From positions 3,100,001 to 3,164,000 of the forward strand of contig NZ_CP013481.2 of the NCBI RefSeq assembly GCF_001465595.2: a stretch of 64,000 bases of DNA. The letters run 5' to 3'. Position 1 is the first letter of the stretch; every line of letters begins with the position of its first letter. The position numbers and the translations under genes are program-made. Source of the DNA: Pandoraea apista. Its GTDB lineage: Bacteria; Pseudomonadota; Gammaproteobacteria; Burkholderiales; Burkholderiaceae. Below the pieces are notes generated by a model. It did no database searches, had not been told where the DNA came from, and saw only the letters and a program-made list of their open reading frames with translations. This document shows, one piece after another, positions 55,006 to 64,000 of the stretch.

Positions 55006-55997
55006 TGTTCACCTCGCTGATATTTGTCCACGGCGCGATTGTGCTCCTGGAGATTCGTCGAGAAATGGCTTGTGCCGTCGCCACGCGCTACGAAGTACAG
55101 CGCATCGGTCGGCGCGGGATTCAGCGCCGCTGCCAGCGACGCCACGCCCGGTAGCGCAATGGGTGTGGGCGGCAGGCCGGCGCGCGTGTAGGTGTTGTAC
55201 GGCGTATCGGTTTGCAGGTCGCGCTTGCGCAGCCGCCCGGTGTACTGATCCCCCATGCCGTAGATCACTGTCGGATCGGTTTGCAGCAACATGCGCTTAC
55301 GCAGTCGGTTGATGAACACGGCCGCGACCTGCCCTCGCTCCACCGCCTGCCCCGTCTCTTTCTCCACGAGCGATGCCATGATAAGCGCCTCGTAGGGTGT
55401 CGTGTACGGCAGTCCCGGTGCCCGCGCGGCCCACGCTTCGTCCAGACGCTTCTGCATCAGGCGATAGGCGCGCTTGTAGACATCGATGTCGCTCGTGCCT
55501 TTCGGAAAAAGGTAAGTGTCGGGGAAGAACATGCCTTCGGCCTCGGCGCGGTCTGCGCCCACCAGTTGCATGATGTCGGCATCGGGCAAACCCGCCGTAT
55601 CGTGACGCAGCGCCGGATTGGCATCGATCTCCGAGCGCATCTTCTTGAAGGTCCATCCCTCGATGATCGTCACCACATACTGGTTGACGTCGCCACGTGC
55701 GAGCTTTTCCACCACTTCGATGGGCGTGATGCCGGTCGCGAACTCATAGTTGCCCGACTTGAGCTTGGTGCCCACGTCCATCACACGGGCAAGCAGGTTG
55801 AACAGGAGCGGAGGCACCGGCACGCCGCCGTTGCGCAATTGCGCAGCCACGCTGCGCACCGAACTGTACGGCTTGATCGTCACGTCAAGTGTCGGCTTGT
55901 CTAGTTGCAGAGGGGCCTGCGCCCAATAATAGAAAGCGCCGCCCGCCGCCAGCGCGGCGACAATCAGCAGAACCAACAGGCGTTTGATGAAAGACAT
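55002..55997 (-). CDS. mltG: Endolytic murein transglycosylase MltG
   Basis: 331 residues. Single N-terminal membrane anchor ([20 protein letters not shown]), LysM-like subdomain ([21 protein letters not shown]) and the YceG catalytic domain with the [13 protein letters not shown] motif containing the catalytic Glu and the [11 protein letters not shown] segment. It cuts nascent peptidoglycan and helps end glycan strands. The conserved part begins at ATG 55997; the open frame continues upstream without family similarity. Confidence 0.93.
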   Translation of the reverse strand: MSFIKRLLVLLIVAALAAGGAFYYWAQAPLQLDKPTLDVTIKPYSSVRSVAAQLRNGGVPVPPLLFNLLARVMDVGTKLKSGNYEFATGITPIEVVEKLARGDVNQYVVTIIEGWTFKKMRSEIDANPALRHDTAGLPDADIMQLVGADRAEAEGMFFPDTYLFPKGTSDIDVYKRAYRLMQKRLDEAWAARAPGLPYTTPYEALIMASLVEKETGQAVERGQVAAVFINRLRKRMLLQTDPTVIYGMGDQYTGRLRKRDLQTDTPYNTYTRAGLPPTPIALPGVASLAAALNPAPTDALYFVARGDGTSHFSTNLQEHNRAVDKYQRGEQ

Positions 55998-56184
55998 GAA
56001 TTGCAGGGTAAGCCGTGTGTCGACAGCAGCGGGTTCGGGGGACTCGGTCAGCCGGACTTGCGTGGCGACGACGGTGTCGAGAGGCGCGTTTTGCGCGTCG
56101 AACCGGGCTCGCACGTCCTGGCGGAAGACCCAATATAATACTTTGACTTGCCGAACCCTCACAGATTGACAGGCTCTCCCGTTT

Positions 56185-57300
56185 ATGACCTCCCAATGGC
56201 GTGATCTTCTGCCCCAAGCGGCAGCCGCTTCCTCCCTCGACGCGACGTCCGACGCGAGTGCTCGCGCGGCTCAGTTCGCGGCGTTGCAAACCGGCAGTTT
56301 CGTCTCGCTCGCCAGCGATACCGGCCTCATCGCGGTGACTGGCGCCGACGCGGCGGCCTTCCTTCACGGTCAACTGACCAACGATGTCGAGCGCCTTTCC
56401 TCCGCTCAGGCGCGTTTGGCCGGATATTGCTCCGCCAAAGGACGGTTGCTCGCAACGTTCCTGATGTGGCGAGACACGTCGGCCGACGCCACGATCTATC
56501 TCGCTTGCGATGCCGACGTGCAGGCGGCCGTGCAAAAGCGCCTCTCGATGTTCGTTCTGCGTGCGAAGGCCAAACTGACGGACGGCACCGCGACCCATGT
56601 GCTGCTCCAGGTCGGTGGCCCTGCGGCCGAGGCCGTTTTGGCCAACACGTTCCCGGCGTTGCCCGCCGCCGCGCTTGCTGCCGCTCACGCAACCCTTGGC
56701 GATGCGCCGACCAGCCTGATTCGTTTGCCTGACGCCGGCACGGCGCGCGCGCTCTCGCGCTTCCTGTGGAGCGTGCCGGTCACGCACGCCGCCGAGGCGT
56801 GGGCGGCCCTGACGCAGGCGGCGGGCCTCACCGTCGTCCCGCCGGCCCTCGCGGCATGGCTCGACGTGCATAGCGGGGTCGCGCGAGTCACCACCGCGAC
56901 GCAGGAGCAGTTCGTCCCGCAGATGGTGAACTGGGAGGTCGTGGGCGGCGTGAATTTCCGTAAAGGTTGTTACCCCGGACAGGAAGTGGTTGCCCGCAGC
57001 CAGTATCGCGGCACAATCAAGCGTCGCCTGCATCTTGCGCACGTAAGCGGCGTACAACCAGCGCCGGGACAGGCATTGATCGAGACGAGCGATCCCGACC
57101 AACCGTGCGGCATGGTGGTACAAGCCGCGCCGGCCCCGGACGGCGGCTACGACCTGCTCGTAGAGGTGAAGCTGGCCGCACGCGAAGCCGACGACGTGAG
57201 GCTCGGCAGTGCCGACGGCCCGGCCCTCGCTTTCGCCGATTTGCCATACGAGATCATCGATCCGACTGAAACGCCCGCGTCGTCTGCGGCGGCCTCCTGA
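56185..57300 (+). CDS. ygfZ: Folate-binding tRNA-modifying protein YgfZ
   Basis: 371 residues, GcvT-like fold with the YgfZ signature VNFRKGCYPGQEVVARSQYRG (KGCYxGQE, Cys essential). It uses folate to support iron-sulfur enzymes such as MiaB. Divergent from mltG, a common order in Burkholderiales. ATG 56185 is the first in-frame start and fits the family's N-terminus. Confidence 0.92.
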   Translation: MTSQWRDLLPQAAAASSLDATSDASARAAQFAALQTGSFVSLASDTGLIAVTGADAAAFLHGQLTNDVERLSSAQARLAGYCSAKGRLLATFLMWRDTSADATIYLACDADVQAAVQKRLSMFVLRAKAKLTDGTATHVLLQVGGPAAEAVLANTFPALPAAALAAAHATLGDAPTSLIRLPDAGTARALSRFLWSVPVTHAAEAWAALTQAAGLTVVPPALAAWLDVHSGVARVTTATQEQFVPQMVNWEVVGGVNFRKGCYPGQEVVARSQYRGTIKRRLHLAHVSGVQPAPGQALIETSDPDQPCGMVVQAAPAPDGGYDLLVEVKLAAREADDVRLGSADGPALAFADLPYEIIDPTETPASSAAAS

Positions 57301-57322
57301 TCTGGCCGCCCAGCGATTGCCC

Positions 57323-57628
57323 ATGGACTGTTACGTCTACTACCGTGTCTCGTCGCACAACGCAGCCGCGGCACATGCCGCCGCTGCACGGCTCTTCACG
57401 CTGGCGGCGTCACGCTTCGGCGTGTCGGGGCGGTTGCAACGGCGCGCCGACGCCTCCGCCAACGACGCGACCAGCGGCACCACGACCTGGATGGAACGAT
57501 ACGACAGCGCGAGCCCTGCCTTCATTGCCTCACTTGCACAATTGGCGGCCGAGTCGGGCCTGACGGCGCTGATTGAAGGCGAGCGTCATACCGAATGCTT
57601 CGTTGACGCGCAAACCCCATGTGCCTGA
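57323..57628 (+). CDS. DUF4936 family protein
   Basis: 101 residues beginning MDCYVYYRVSSHNAAAAHAAAARLF. The pattern (a ferredoxin-like fold, TTTWMERYDSASPAFIASLAQLAAESGL, then a short acidic tail with RHTECF) is that of DUF4936, small proteins of beta-proteobacteria often found beside ygfZ and an NRDE gene. Function unknown. It overlaps the next gene by 10 bases and is 22 bases after ygfZ. Confidence 0.85.
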   Translation: MDCYVYYRVSSHNAAAAHAAAARLFTLAASRFGVSGRLQRRADASANDATSGTTTWMERYDSASPAFIASLAQLAAESGLTALIEGERHTECFVDAQTPCA

Positions 57629-58458
57629 TTGTCTTCTCGTGGCAACCCGATACCGACACGCCGCTGATTCTGCTCGCCAATCGGGATGAGTTCTTCGAGC
57701 GTCCTGCCGAGCCGATGCACTGGTGGCACGACCGCCCGGATGTGCTTGGAGGCCGGGATCTGCGAGGCGGCGGTACGTGGATGGGGGTCAATCGCGCCGG
57801 GCGGTTCGCTGCACTCACGAACTTCCGCGACGGCCGCGCGCCGATGGCGTCGAAGGACGCGCCGTCTCGAGGCCTGCTGGTCTCGGCCATGCTCGACGCG
57901 ACGTCGTTCGACGCCGATCTCGCACGCGTCGAGCGGCATGCACATGAGTACGCAGGCTTCAATTTACTCGCGGGCGATCTGCCCGCAGGCAAGCTGTTCT
58001 GGTTGGGAAACCGGGCCGATCACGTTGGCGGCAACCTGAAAGCGCCACCGGCAATACCCGTCAATCCTGTCGCGCACGCCATCTCCCCCGGACTGCACGG
58101 TCTGTCCAACGCCGTGATGGATACCCCCTGGCCGAAACTGCTCAGTCGCCGCGACGCACTTGCGGACGCAATTTCGCGTAACGCCGACGACGCCACGCTG
58201 TTGCAGATCATGCGCGACCCGACCGAAGCGCCAGACGACGCCCTGCCTGAAACGGGTGTCTCGCAGACATTGGAACGCACGCTTTCGGCAGCATTCATCG
58301 CATCACCGGCCTACGGAACGCGATGCACGACGCTGCTCCGCTACCACCGCGATGGTCGCATCGACATGGTGGAAGCGACCGTAACGCCGGGACAATCCCC
58401 CAAAGTGCTCTCCGATCGTCGCGATTTCTCCTTCGTCATCGACGCCAAACGCACTTAA
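57619..58458 (+). CDS. NRDE (TANGO2-like) family protein
   Basis: 279 residues starting MCLIVFSWQP, with Cys 2 conserved, and the family-naming motif LILLANRDEFFERPAEPMHWW (NRDE). Related to eukaryotic TANGO2, with reported links to haem handling and an N-terminal nucleophile-like fold. Co-transcribed with the DUF4936 gene (10-base overlap). Confidence 0.9.
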   Translation: MCLIVFSWQPDTDTPLILLANRDEFFERPAEPMHWWHDRPDVLGGRDLRGGGTWMGVNRAGRFAALTNFRDGRAPMASKDAPSRGLLVSAMLDATSFDADLARVERHAHEYAGFNLLAGDLPAGKLFWLGNRADHVGGNLKAPPAIPVNPVAHAISPGLHGLSNAVMDTPWPKLLSRRDALADAISRNADDATLLQIMRDPTEAPDDALPETGVSQTLERTLSAAFIASPAYGTRCTTLLRYHRDGRIDMVEATVTPGQSPKVLSDRRDFSFVIDAKRT

Positions 58459-58642
58459 CGGCACGTCGCCGTTTATTCCCATCTTTGGGACGTGCTTCTC
58501 AATTTCGACACTTAAATTGGGAATCGCGCTGCATCGGCTGGCGGTGATTTTGCCAACTGCCTCAGCCCGTGACCGTGAAAACAGAAAGACACACCACTCC
58601 TGAAACTCAGGAATCCTTGATAAATTCGATAATAATCCCGCG

Positions 58643-59638
58643 CTATACCAACCGCACAATCTGCTTGCCGAAGTTTTCCCCTTTGAGCAGCCCCAGGAAC
58701 GCCGCAGGCGCGTTTTCGATGCCTTGGGCCATCGTCTCGCGATAGCGCAACTCACCAGCGGCAATCGCGTCAGTCAGTTCTTTCAGCGCTTGCGGCCAGA
58801 CGTCCATGTGCTCAGTCACGATGAAACCTTCGAGTCGTACGCGGTTCGTGAGCAACAGCGCCGGATACTTCATCGGAATCGGGTCGCCGTTGTAGCCGGA
58901 GATCATGCCGCACAAAGCAATGCGCGAGTGTGCATTGAGATTGCGCATGACGGCATCCAATACCTCACCCCCAACGTTCTCGAAATAACCGTCGATACCG
59001 TCGGGTGCTGCGGCGCGCAGCGCATCGTTCAGATTGCCTGCCTTGTAGTCGATACAGGCATCGAAGCCCAGTGTGTCCACGACGTAGGCGCACTTTTGCT
59101 CGCCGCCGGCAATGCCGATCACACGACACCCGGCGCGTTTGGCCAATTGGCCGACCACGCTGCCCACCGCACCGGAGGCCGCGCTGACCGCCACCGTCTC
59201 CCCGGCTTTCGGCGCGATGATGTGGTTCAGGCCATACCACGCGGTCACGCCAGGCATGCCGGCAACCCCAAGATAAGCGCTCATCGGCACGCGTGCATCG
59301 TGCAGACGACGCAGGTTGCTGCCGTCCGAAATGCCGTACTCCTGCCAGCCGAACATGGCGGTGACGGCATCGCCCGGCTGCCAGTCGGGATGGCGCGATT
59401 CGATTACCTCACCGACTGTCGCGCCGATCATCACCGTATCGAGCGGCTGCGGCGGGGCGTAAGACTTCGTATCGTTCATCCGGCCGCGCATGTACGGGTC
59501 GAGGGACAGGTAGAAGTTTCGGACCAGCACCTGCCCGTCACCAAGTTCCGGTAACTCCGGTGCGGCCAGATGAAAATTGTCCAGCGTGGCTTCGCCCTTC
59601 GGGCGTGAAACCAGCAAAATCTGGCGATTGATCGTCAT
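58643..59638 (-). CDS. NADP-dependent MDR oxidoreductase (CurA-like)
   Basis: 331 residues, zinc-independent medium-chain reductase. Begins INRQILLVSRPKGEATLDNF; nucleotide site VSAASGAVGSVVGQLAKRAGCRVIGIAGG; GYFENVGGEVLDAVMRNL is the family marker shared with curcumin/prostaglandin reductases. It reduces carbon-carbon double bonds in enones; natural substrate unknown. Confidence 0.9.
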   Translation of the reverse strand: MTINRQILLVSRPKGEATLDNFHLAAPELPELGDGQVLVRNFYLSLDPYMRGRMNDTKSYAPPQPLDTVMIGATVGEVIESRHPDWQPGDAVTAMFGWQEYGISDGSNLRRLHDARVPMSAYLGVAGMPGVTAWYGLNHIIAPKAGETVAVSAASGAVGSVVGQLAKRAGCRVIGIAGGEQKCAYVVDTLGFDACIDYKAGNLNDALRAAAPDGIDGYFENVGGEVLDAVMRNLNAHSRIALCGMISGYNGDPIPMKYPALLLTNRVRLEGFIVTEHMDVWPQALKELTDAIAAGELRYRETMAQGIENAPAAFLGLLKGENFGKQIVRLV

Positions 59639-59804
59639 GGTATTCCCTCCGCATCAACTGCATTGGTCGGGTAGCGACAATCGCTACCCGTTACGGTCTC
59701 AATAGGCTCGCCTCGCACGGGCGCCCCATACCGGTCAACAGCGCTTTACCCACGCATCGACCGGCAACGTCGTCGTCGACAGCGAGACGTTTTCCGGGCA
59801 ATCG

Positions 59805-60245
59805 TCAGTCGCCGCTCGGGGCGTCGGGGCGTCGCTGCTCCCGCACGGTACGCCCGACCGCAAGGCGACGCAGATACTTGAAGGTCCCCATCGCCTTCGC
59901 TACCAGCTTGTCGTTGACGTCGCGCACCTCGCCCTCACAATAGGCCATCGTCGTGGAGCGATGCAGGAGACGCCCGAACGCGCGCATCTCGCCGGTGCCA
60001 GGTTGCATGAAACTCGTCTTCATCTCGATAGTCACCACGCCCGAGCCTTCCGGCGCCACACTCCGGCAAGCGGTGCTCAGGGCAACATCAAGCATCGCCA
60101 TCGTGACCCCGCCGTGCATCACCTCCCAGCTATTGAGATGCTGAGGCGCCAGCGAGAGCCGTAACACCGACTCGCCCCCCTCAGCACTCAGCAATTCGAT
60201 GCCGAGGTGATCGATAAAACCTGAACGGATCGAGAGCGCAGTCAT
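59805..60245 (-). CDS. PaaI-type hotdog thioesterase
   Basis: 146 residues with the hotdog-fold signature LNSWEVMHGGVTMAMLDVALSTACRS, including the HGG motif and catalytic Asp. It probably hydrolyses an aromatic or medium-chain acyl-CoA. GGAG seven bases ahead of ATG 60245. No neighbouring gene fixes the substrate. Confidence 0.88.
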   Translation of the reverse strand: MTALSIRSGFIDHLGIELLSAEGGESVLRLSLAPQHLNSWEVMHGGVTMAMLDVALSTACRSVAPEGSGVVTIEMKTSFMQPGTGEMRAFGRLLHRSTTMAYCEGEVRDVNDKLVAKAMGTFKYLRRLAVGRTVREQRRPDAPSGD

Positions 60246-60376
60246 CAGAAACTCCGGCCACATTGGCCATTACGGTAGAACTTGTCCATCGTCACGACAT
60301 CATTTAGCGACGCAAAGCGAAGCGCATTGCGTCTGTTATTCACTCGGTGGCCCGCCACTCGCCCACGACTCCCCCG

Positions 60377-60982
60377 CTATTCGCGCGATACACCTGCGGC
60401 AGCCAGCGACGCCCACGCCCTGGCGAGCGAGCCGTTCAGATCGATAGCACGGCAGGCGTGCTCGATCACACAAACGTCGAAGCCCGCCGCCCGGGCGTCG
60501 AGCGCACTCCACGCCACACAGAAATCGGTCGCCAGTCCAACACAGTGCACGCGTCTCACGCCCTTGTCCCGCAAATACCCCGCGAGCCCCGTGGGCGTCT
60601 TGCGGTCTGCTTCGAGAAACGCCGAATAGCTATCGACATCGGCCTGATACCCCTTACGCACCACGGCCTGCGCGTGCGGAATATGCAAATCCGCATGCAA
60701 TGCCGCCCCCTGCGTATCCTGCACGCAGTGGGCAGGCCACAGGACCTGTTCGCCATACGGCAAGGTCATCGTCTCGAACGGCCGACGCCCCTCGTGATTC
60801 TCGGCAAACGACACGTGCCCAGACGGATGCCAGTCCTGCGTCAACACCACATGGGCGAACTTTCCCGCCAACGCGTTGATCGCCGGCACCACCTCGTCAC
60901 CGTGAGGCACGGCCAAGGCCCCTCCGGGCATGAAATCGTTCTGCACGTCGATCACGAGCAGTACTTCGTCCATCGGCTTCAT
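60377..60982 (-). CDS. pncA: Nicotinamidase
   Basis: 201 residues, isochorismatase-like hydrolase. Catalytic Asp in VIDVQNDFMPGGALAV, metal site in TQDWHPSGHVSF (Asp, His, His), Lys in VVRKGYQADVDSYSAF and Cys in CVGLATDFCVAWSA. Converts nicotinamide to nicotinate for NAD salvage. AGGGGC six bases before ATG 60982. Confidence 0.93.
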   Translation of the reverse strand: MKPMDEVLLVIDVQNDFMPGGALAVPHGDEVVPAINALAGKFAHVVLTQDWHPSGHVSFAENHEGRRPFETMTLPYGEQVLWPAHCVQDTQGAALHADLHIPHAQAVVRKGYQADVDSYSAFLEADRKTPTGLAGYLRDKGVRRVHCVGLATDFCVAWSALDARAAGFDVCVIEHACRAIDLNGSLARAWASLAAAGVSRE

Positions 60983-61098
60983 ATCATTGCCCCTAAACTA
61001 TTCCCGCGATATGGCCAATACTGCCGGATGCAGGTGATAAAGCCGATACGGACAGGACACCTCGACGCAGCAGCCCTTTCCTATCGACCCCGTGTTGC

Positions 61099-63195
61099 TT
61101 ACCCGTTGAAACGCTTGCCGGCTTCCGCCAGTTCCACGAGCCGTGCGGCCGGTGTCCAGTCCGCGCCGTGCTCACCCTGCTCGAACTCCCGCACCCGTGC
61201 AAGCACCTTGTCGAGCCCGACCATGTCGGCATAGAGCATCGGCCCGCCACGCCACAGCGGGAAGCCGTAGCCATTCAGATACACCATATCGATGTCGGAT
61301 GCGCGCGCCGCCGTTCCGTCGGCGAGCACCTTTGCCCCTTCGTTCACCAGCGCATAGACGAGACGGTCGACAATCTCGCCGTCGGAGAACGCGCGAGGCA
61401 CAATCCCGTTCGCCTTGCGATAGTCGTCGAGCATCTGCGCAATTTTGGCCGACTCACGCGGCGTGCGGTCGCCCTCAGCGTAGTCGTACCAGCCAGCGTG
61501 GGTTTTCTGGCCATAGCGGCCTGCTTCGCACACCACATCGGCAATCCTGGGATACACAATGCCGGGGTGTTCGGCATGACGACGCTTGCGAATCGCCCAG
61601 CTGACATCGTTGCCAGCCAGGTCGCTGGTGCGGAACGGCCCCATGGCGAAGCCGAAGCGCTCGATGGCAGCGTCGACCTGCGCGGGCGTCGCGCCCTGCT
61701 CGACCATCCATTGAGACTGCTTGAAATACGGTTCGAGCATGCGATTGCCAATAAAGCCGTCGCACACCCGAGCCACGACAGCGAGCTTGCCAATTCGTTT
61801 GGCGAGCTTCATGACGCTCGCCAATACGTCCTTGCCCGTATGGGCGCCGCGCACCACCTCGAGCAAGCGCATGACGTTGGCGGGACTGAAGAAATGCATG
61901 CCGATGACGTCCTGCGCCCGCGACGTGGTTTCAGCCAGCACATCGAGATCGAGCGTCGACGTGTTCGACGCCAGAATCGCACCGGGTTTGGCCACCTTAT
62001 CGAGTTCGCGGAACACCACTTGCTTGATGGCCATATCCTCGAACACCGCCTCCACAATCAGATCGGCATCTGCGACCGACGTGAAATCGGTACTGCCTTG
62101 AATACGTGCCAGCCGCTTTTCAGCCTCGTCGGCTGCCAGCTTGCCCCGGGTCACGGCACGTGCGTAATTGCCGCGCATCGACTCGACACCGCGCGCTAAC
62201 GACGCCTCGGTCGTGTCGATCAGCACTACCGGAATTCCAGCGTTCGCGAACGTCATGGCAATGCCGCTACCCATCGTTCCGGCACCGACGACCGCCACGC
62301 GCTCGATGGTGCGTACCGGGGTATCGTCGGGCACGTCGACAATCTTGGCTGCGGCACGCTCCCCTAGGAACGCGTGACGCAGCGCCTTCGATTCCGGCGA
62401 ACTGACCAGCGCGACAAAACACTCGCGCTCGAACTTCACCCCTTCATCAAACGGACGTTGCAGCGCCGCTTCGACTGCCGCCACACATTTCTGCGGCGCA
62501 GGAAAATGGGGCTGCTCGCGCTGTACCTTGTCTCGCGCGGCATCAATGGCAGCCTGCCCCGAACCGTCAGCGTCGTCGATGGCAACGTCGCGCAATCGCG
62601 GCAAGGTGCCGCCTTGGGCGGCAATCTCGCTGGCAAAGGCAATGGCCCCCGCGAGGAGATCGTCATGACTGCCTTCGATGAGCTTCGAGAAGAGCGTGCC
62701 GACGAGCGTTTCGGACTTCACGACACGGCCCGACACCACCATATCGAGCGCACGCGCCACACCGATGGCGCGCGGCAGTCGCTGCGTGCCACCAGCACCG
62801 GGCAGCAGACCCAGCTTCACCTCGGGCAGGGCAATCTGTGCCCCCGGCAACGCCACGCGATAGTGACATGCGAGTGCCAATTCGAGACCGCCGCCCATTG
62901 CCACCGCGTGCACCGCCGCGACGACAGGTTTCTTGCAAGCGTCGAGCGCGGCAATCACGTCGACCAACAGTGGGCTCTGCGTCGCCTTCGGCGTGTTGAA
63001 CTCACGAATATCGGCACCGCCGGAAAAAGCCTTCCCCCCGCCGATCAGCACCACGGCGCGAACCTGAGCGTCGGCCTGAGCTTGCGCGATGCCATCGGCA
63101 ATACCCGCCCGTGTGGCATGTCCCAGGCCATTCACCGGGGGATTTTCCAGCGTGATGACGGCCACGCCGTCACGAACCTCATAAGCCGTGCTCAT
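61099..63195 (-). CDS. Bifunctional enoyl-CoA hydratase/3-hydroxyacyl-CoA dehydrogenase (FadJ-like)
   Basis: 698 residues. N-terminal crotonase domain ([53 protein letters not shown], catalytic Glu present), then NAD domain ([28 protein letters not shown]) and C-terminal dehydrogenase domains ([20 protein letters not shown]). Two consecutive steps of fatty-acid beta-oxidation on one chain. The thiolase partner is not in this window. Confidence 0.93.
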   Translation of the reverse strand: MSTAYEVRDGVAVITLENPPVNGLGHATRAGIADGIAQAQADAQVRAVVLIGGGKAFSGGADIREFNTPKATQSPLLVDVIAALDACKKPVVAAVHAVAMGGGLELALACHYRVALPGAQIALPEVKLGLLPGAGGTQRLPRAIGVARALDMVVSGRVVKSETLVGTLFSKLIEGSHDDLLAGAIAFASEIAAQGGTLPRLRDVAIDDADGSGQAAIDAARDKVQREQPHFPAPQKCVAAVEAALQRPFDEGVKFERECFVALVSSPESKALRHAFLGERAAAKIVDVPDDTPVRTIERVAVVGAGTMGSGIAMTFANAGIPVVLIDTTEASLARGVESMRGNYARAVTRGKLAADEAEKRLARIQGSTDFTSVADADLIVEAVFEDMAIKQVVFRELDKVAKPGAILASNTSTLDLDVLAETTSRAQDVIGMHFFSPANVMRLLEVVRGAHTGKDVLASVMKLAKRIGKLAVVARVCDGFIGNRMLEPYFKQSQWMVEQGATPAQVDAAIERFGFAMGPFRTSDLAGNDVSWAIRKRRHAEHPGIVYPRIADVVCEAGRYGQKTHAGWYDYAEGDRTPRESAKIAQMLDDYRKANGIVPRAFSDGEIVDRLVYALVNEGAKVLADGTAARASDIDMVYLNGYGFPLWRGGPMLYADMVGLDKVLARVREFEQGEHGADWTPAARLVELAEAGKRFNG

Positions 63196-63284
63196 TGTTG
63201 TCTCTTTCCTTATTTATGTGCGTCGTTGGGGGCGCCGCAGGCGCTCCGACTGCGGCAAGACGATCGTTCGATTCTAGCGCAGCG

Positions 63285-64000
63285 CTAGACCTCAAGCCAT
63301 TCGCGACGAATTGCGGGCGCGGCCGCCAGCGCGTCGGGCGGCCCCTCGAAGACAAGCGTGCCACGCCCCATCACCGCCACACGCTGCGCGCAACTGAGCG
63401 CGAGCGACAGCTTCTGTTCGATCAACAGAATCGCCACGCCCGCCGCCCGCAAATCGGTCAGAATTCGGCCGATGCGGGCCACGACCCGAGGCGCGAGCCC
63501 TTCGGTCGGCTCGTCGACGATCAATAGTTCGGGCCCCGCCATCATCGCCCGGCATAACGAAAGCAACTGTTGCTCTCCCCCCGATAGCGACGCCGCAGGC
63601 GCATCGCGCCGGGGTGCCAGTTCCTCGAAGCGCGCGAACGCGTCGGCGAGCGTCAGCGTCCGGTCAATGCCCCCCGCGCGACGCGCCGCGCGGGCTTTGC
63701 TATCTCGCTGCCCAAGCAGCAAATTCTGCGTGACCGTCAGCGGCCCAAAAACATCGCGGGTTTCCGGCACATAGCCAACGCCCAGCCGGGCGATCTGATG
63801 CGGCGCGAGCGAGACCAGCGACCTGCCGTGCCAACGAATGTCGCCCTCACGTGGCACCTGCCCCATGATCGCGCGAGCCAGCGTAGAGCGCCCCGCACCG
63901 TTGCGCCCGAGCACCGCCACGATCTCGCCCGGTGCAACGCGCATCGTCACACCATGCAACACTCGGCTGCCGCCGTATCCAGCCTTGACGTCGGATAGTT
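63285..64000 (-). CDS. LivF-type branched-chain amino-acid ABC transporter ATPase, 5' end outside window
   Basis: 238 codons visible; the frame runs off the right edge, where it reads LSDVKAGYGGSRVLHGVTM, the standard LivF beginning, so only a few residues are missing. Signature LSGGEQQLLSLCRAMM, Walker B LLIVDEPTEGLAP and the switch region are normal. Walker A reads LGRNGAGRST: the lysine that binds the ATP phosphates is arginine (codon CGC). Probably part of a liv-type operon continuing outside the window. Confidence 0.88.
   Translation of the reverse strand, partial: LSDVKAGYGGSRVLHGVTMRVAPGEIVAVLGRNGAGRSTLARAIMGQVPREGDIRWHGRSLVSLAPHQIARLGVGYVPETRDVFGPLTVTQNLLLGQRDSKARAARRAGGIDRTLTLADAFARFEELAPRRDAPAASLSGGEQQLLSLCRAMMAGPELLIVDEPTEGLAPRVVARIGRILTDLRAAGVAILLIEQKLSLALSCAQRVAVMGRGTLVFEGPPDALAAAPAIRREWLEV

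Overview
The window is high-GC, densely coded bacterial chromosome from a member of the Burkholderiales. The gene content (succinylarginine pathway, mltG-tmk-holB-tatD block, DUF4936/NRDE pair, PepSY-flavoprotein) points to Burkholderiaceae and most likely Pandoraea; the genus is inferred from gene content and style only. I see no tRNA, rRNA, CRISPR array, insertion sequence, phage or plasmid module.

Layout. 1-1.7 kb: two paralogous small membrane proteins (the first cut by the window edge), a DUF1488 protein and an FMN reductase. 1.8-6 kb: astB and astD, with astE divergent. 6.2-9.8 kb: an unrecognised six-segment membrane protein with Ser/Pro-rich ends, an AI-2E-family permease, and a small Pro/Arg-rich ORF whose ribosome binding site lies inside a perfect inverted repeat. 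9.9-13.6 kb: homogentisate branch of Tyr/Phe catabolism (fahA, hmgA) with a divergent LysR regulator. 13.7-18.7 kb: an RcsB-like response regulator, a large RcsC/BvgS-like hybrid kinase and a lipoprotein whose upstream region carries an Rcs-box-like dyad. 18.9-26.7 kb: TauE/SafE exporter, class III CoA-transferase, CorA, Pat-type ADP-forming acyl-CoA synthetase/acetyltransferase, Dps, HdeD.

27.2-32.1 kb: a compact Csu-type (SCPU) chaperone-usher fimbrial operon of four genes. 32.1-37.2 kb: astA, aruC/argD and a polar amino-acid ABC transporter, i.e. the other half of the arginine succinyltransferase pathway, about 27 kb from astD/astB/astE. 37.4-45.4 kb: acetolactate-synthase-like enzyme with divergent Lrp regulator, exported peroxiredoxin, hemolysin III protein, soluble hybrid kinase divergent from a chemoreceptor, acylphosphatase. 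45.5-51.5 kb: Fur-box-preceded PepSY/flavodoxin/FAD reductase, otsB-otsA (trehalose), enoyl-CoA hydratase. 51.6-58.5 kb: housekeeping block (ankyrin lipoprotein, tatD, holB, tmk, mltG, ygfZ, DUF4936, NRDE). 58.6-64 kb: MDR oxidoreductase, thioesterase, nicotinamidase, FadJ-like beta-oxidation enzyme, and a LivF-type ATPase, cut by the window edge, whose Walker A lysine is arginine.

The genes describe a metabolically versatile, environmentally responsive cell: arginine and aromatic amino-acid catabolism, fatty-acid oxidation, stress protection (Dps, trehalose, HdeD, peroxiredoxin), iron-linked reduction, and surface/biofilm control through phosphorelays and fimbriae. The least explained items are the 635-aa membrane protein, the regulator-kinase-lipoprotein locus with its upstream dyads, the hairpin over the small ORF at 9.5 kb, and the Walker A substitution in the LivF-like protein.
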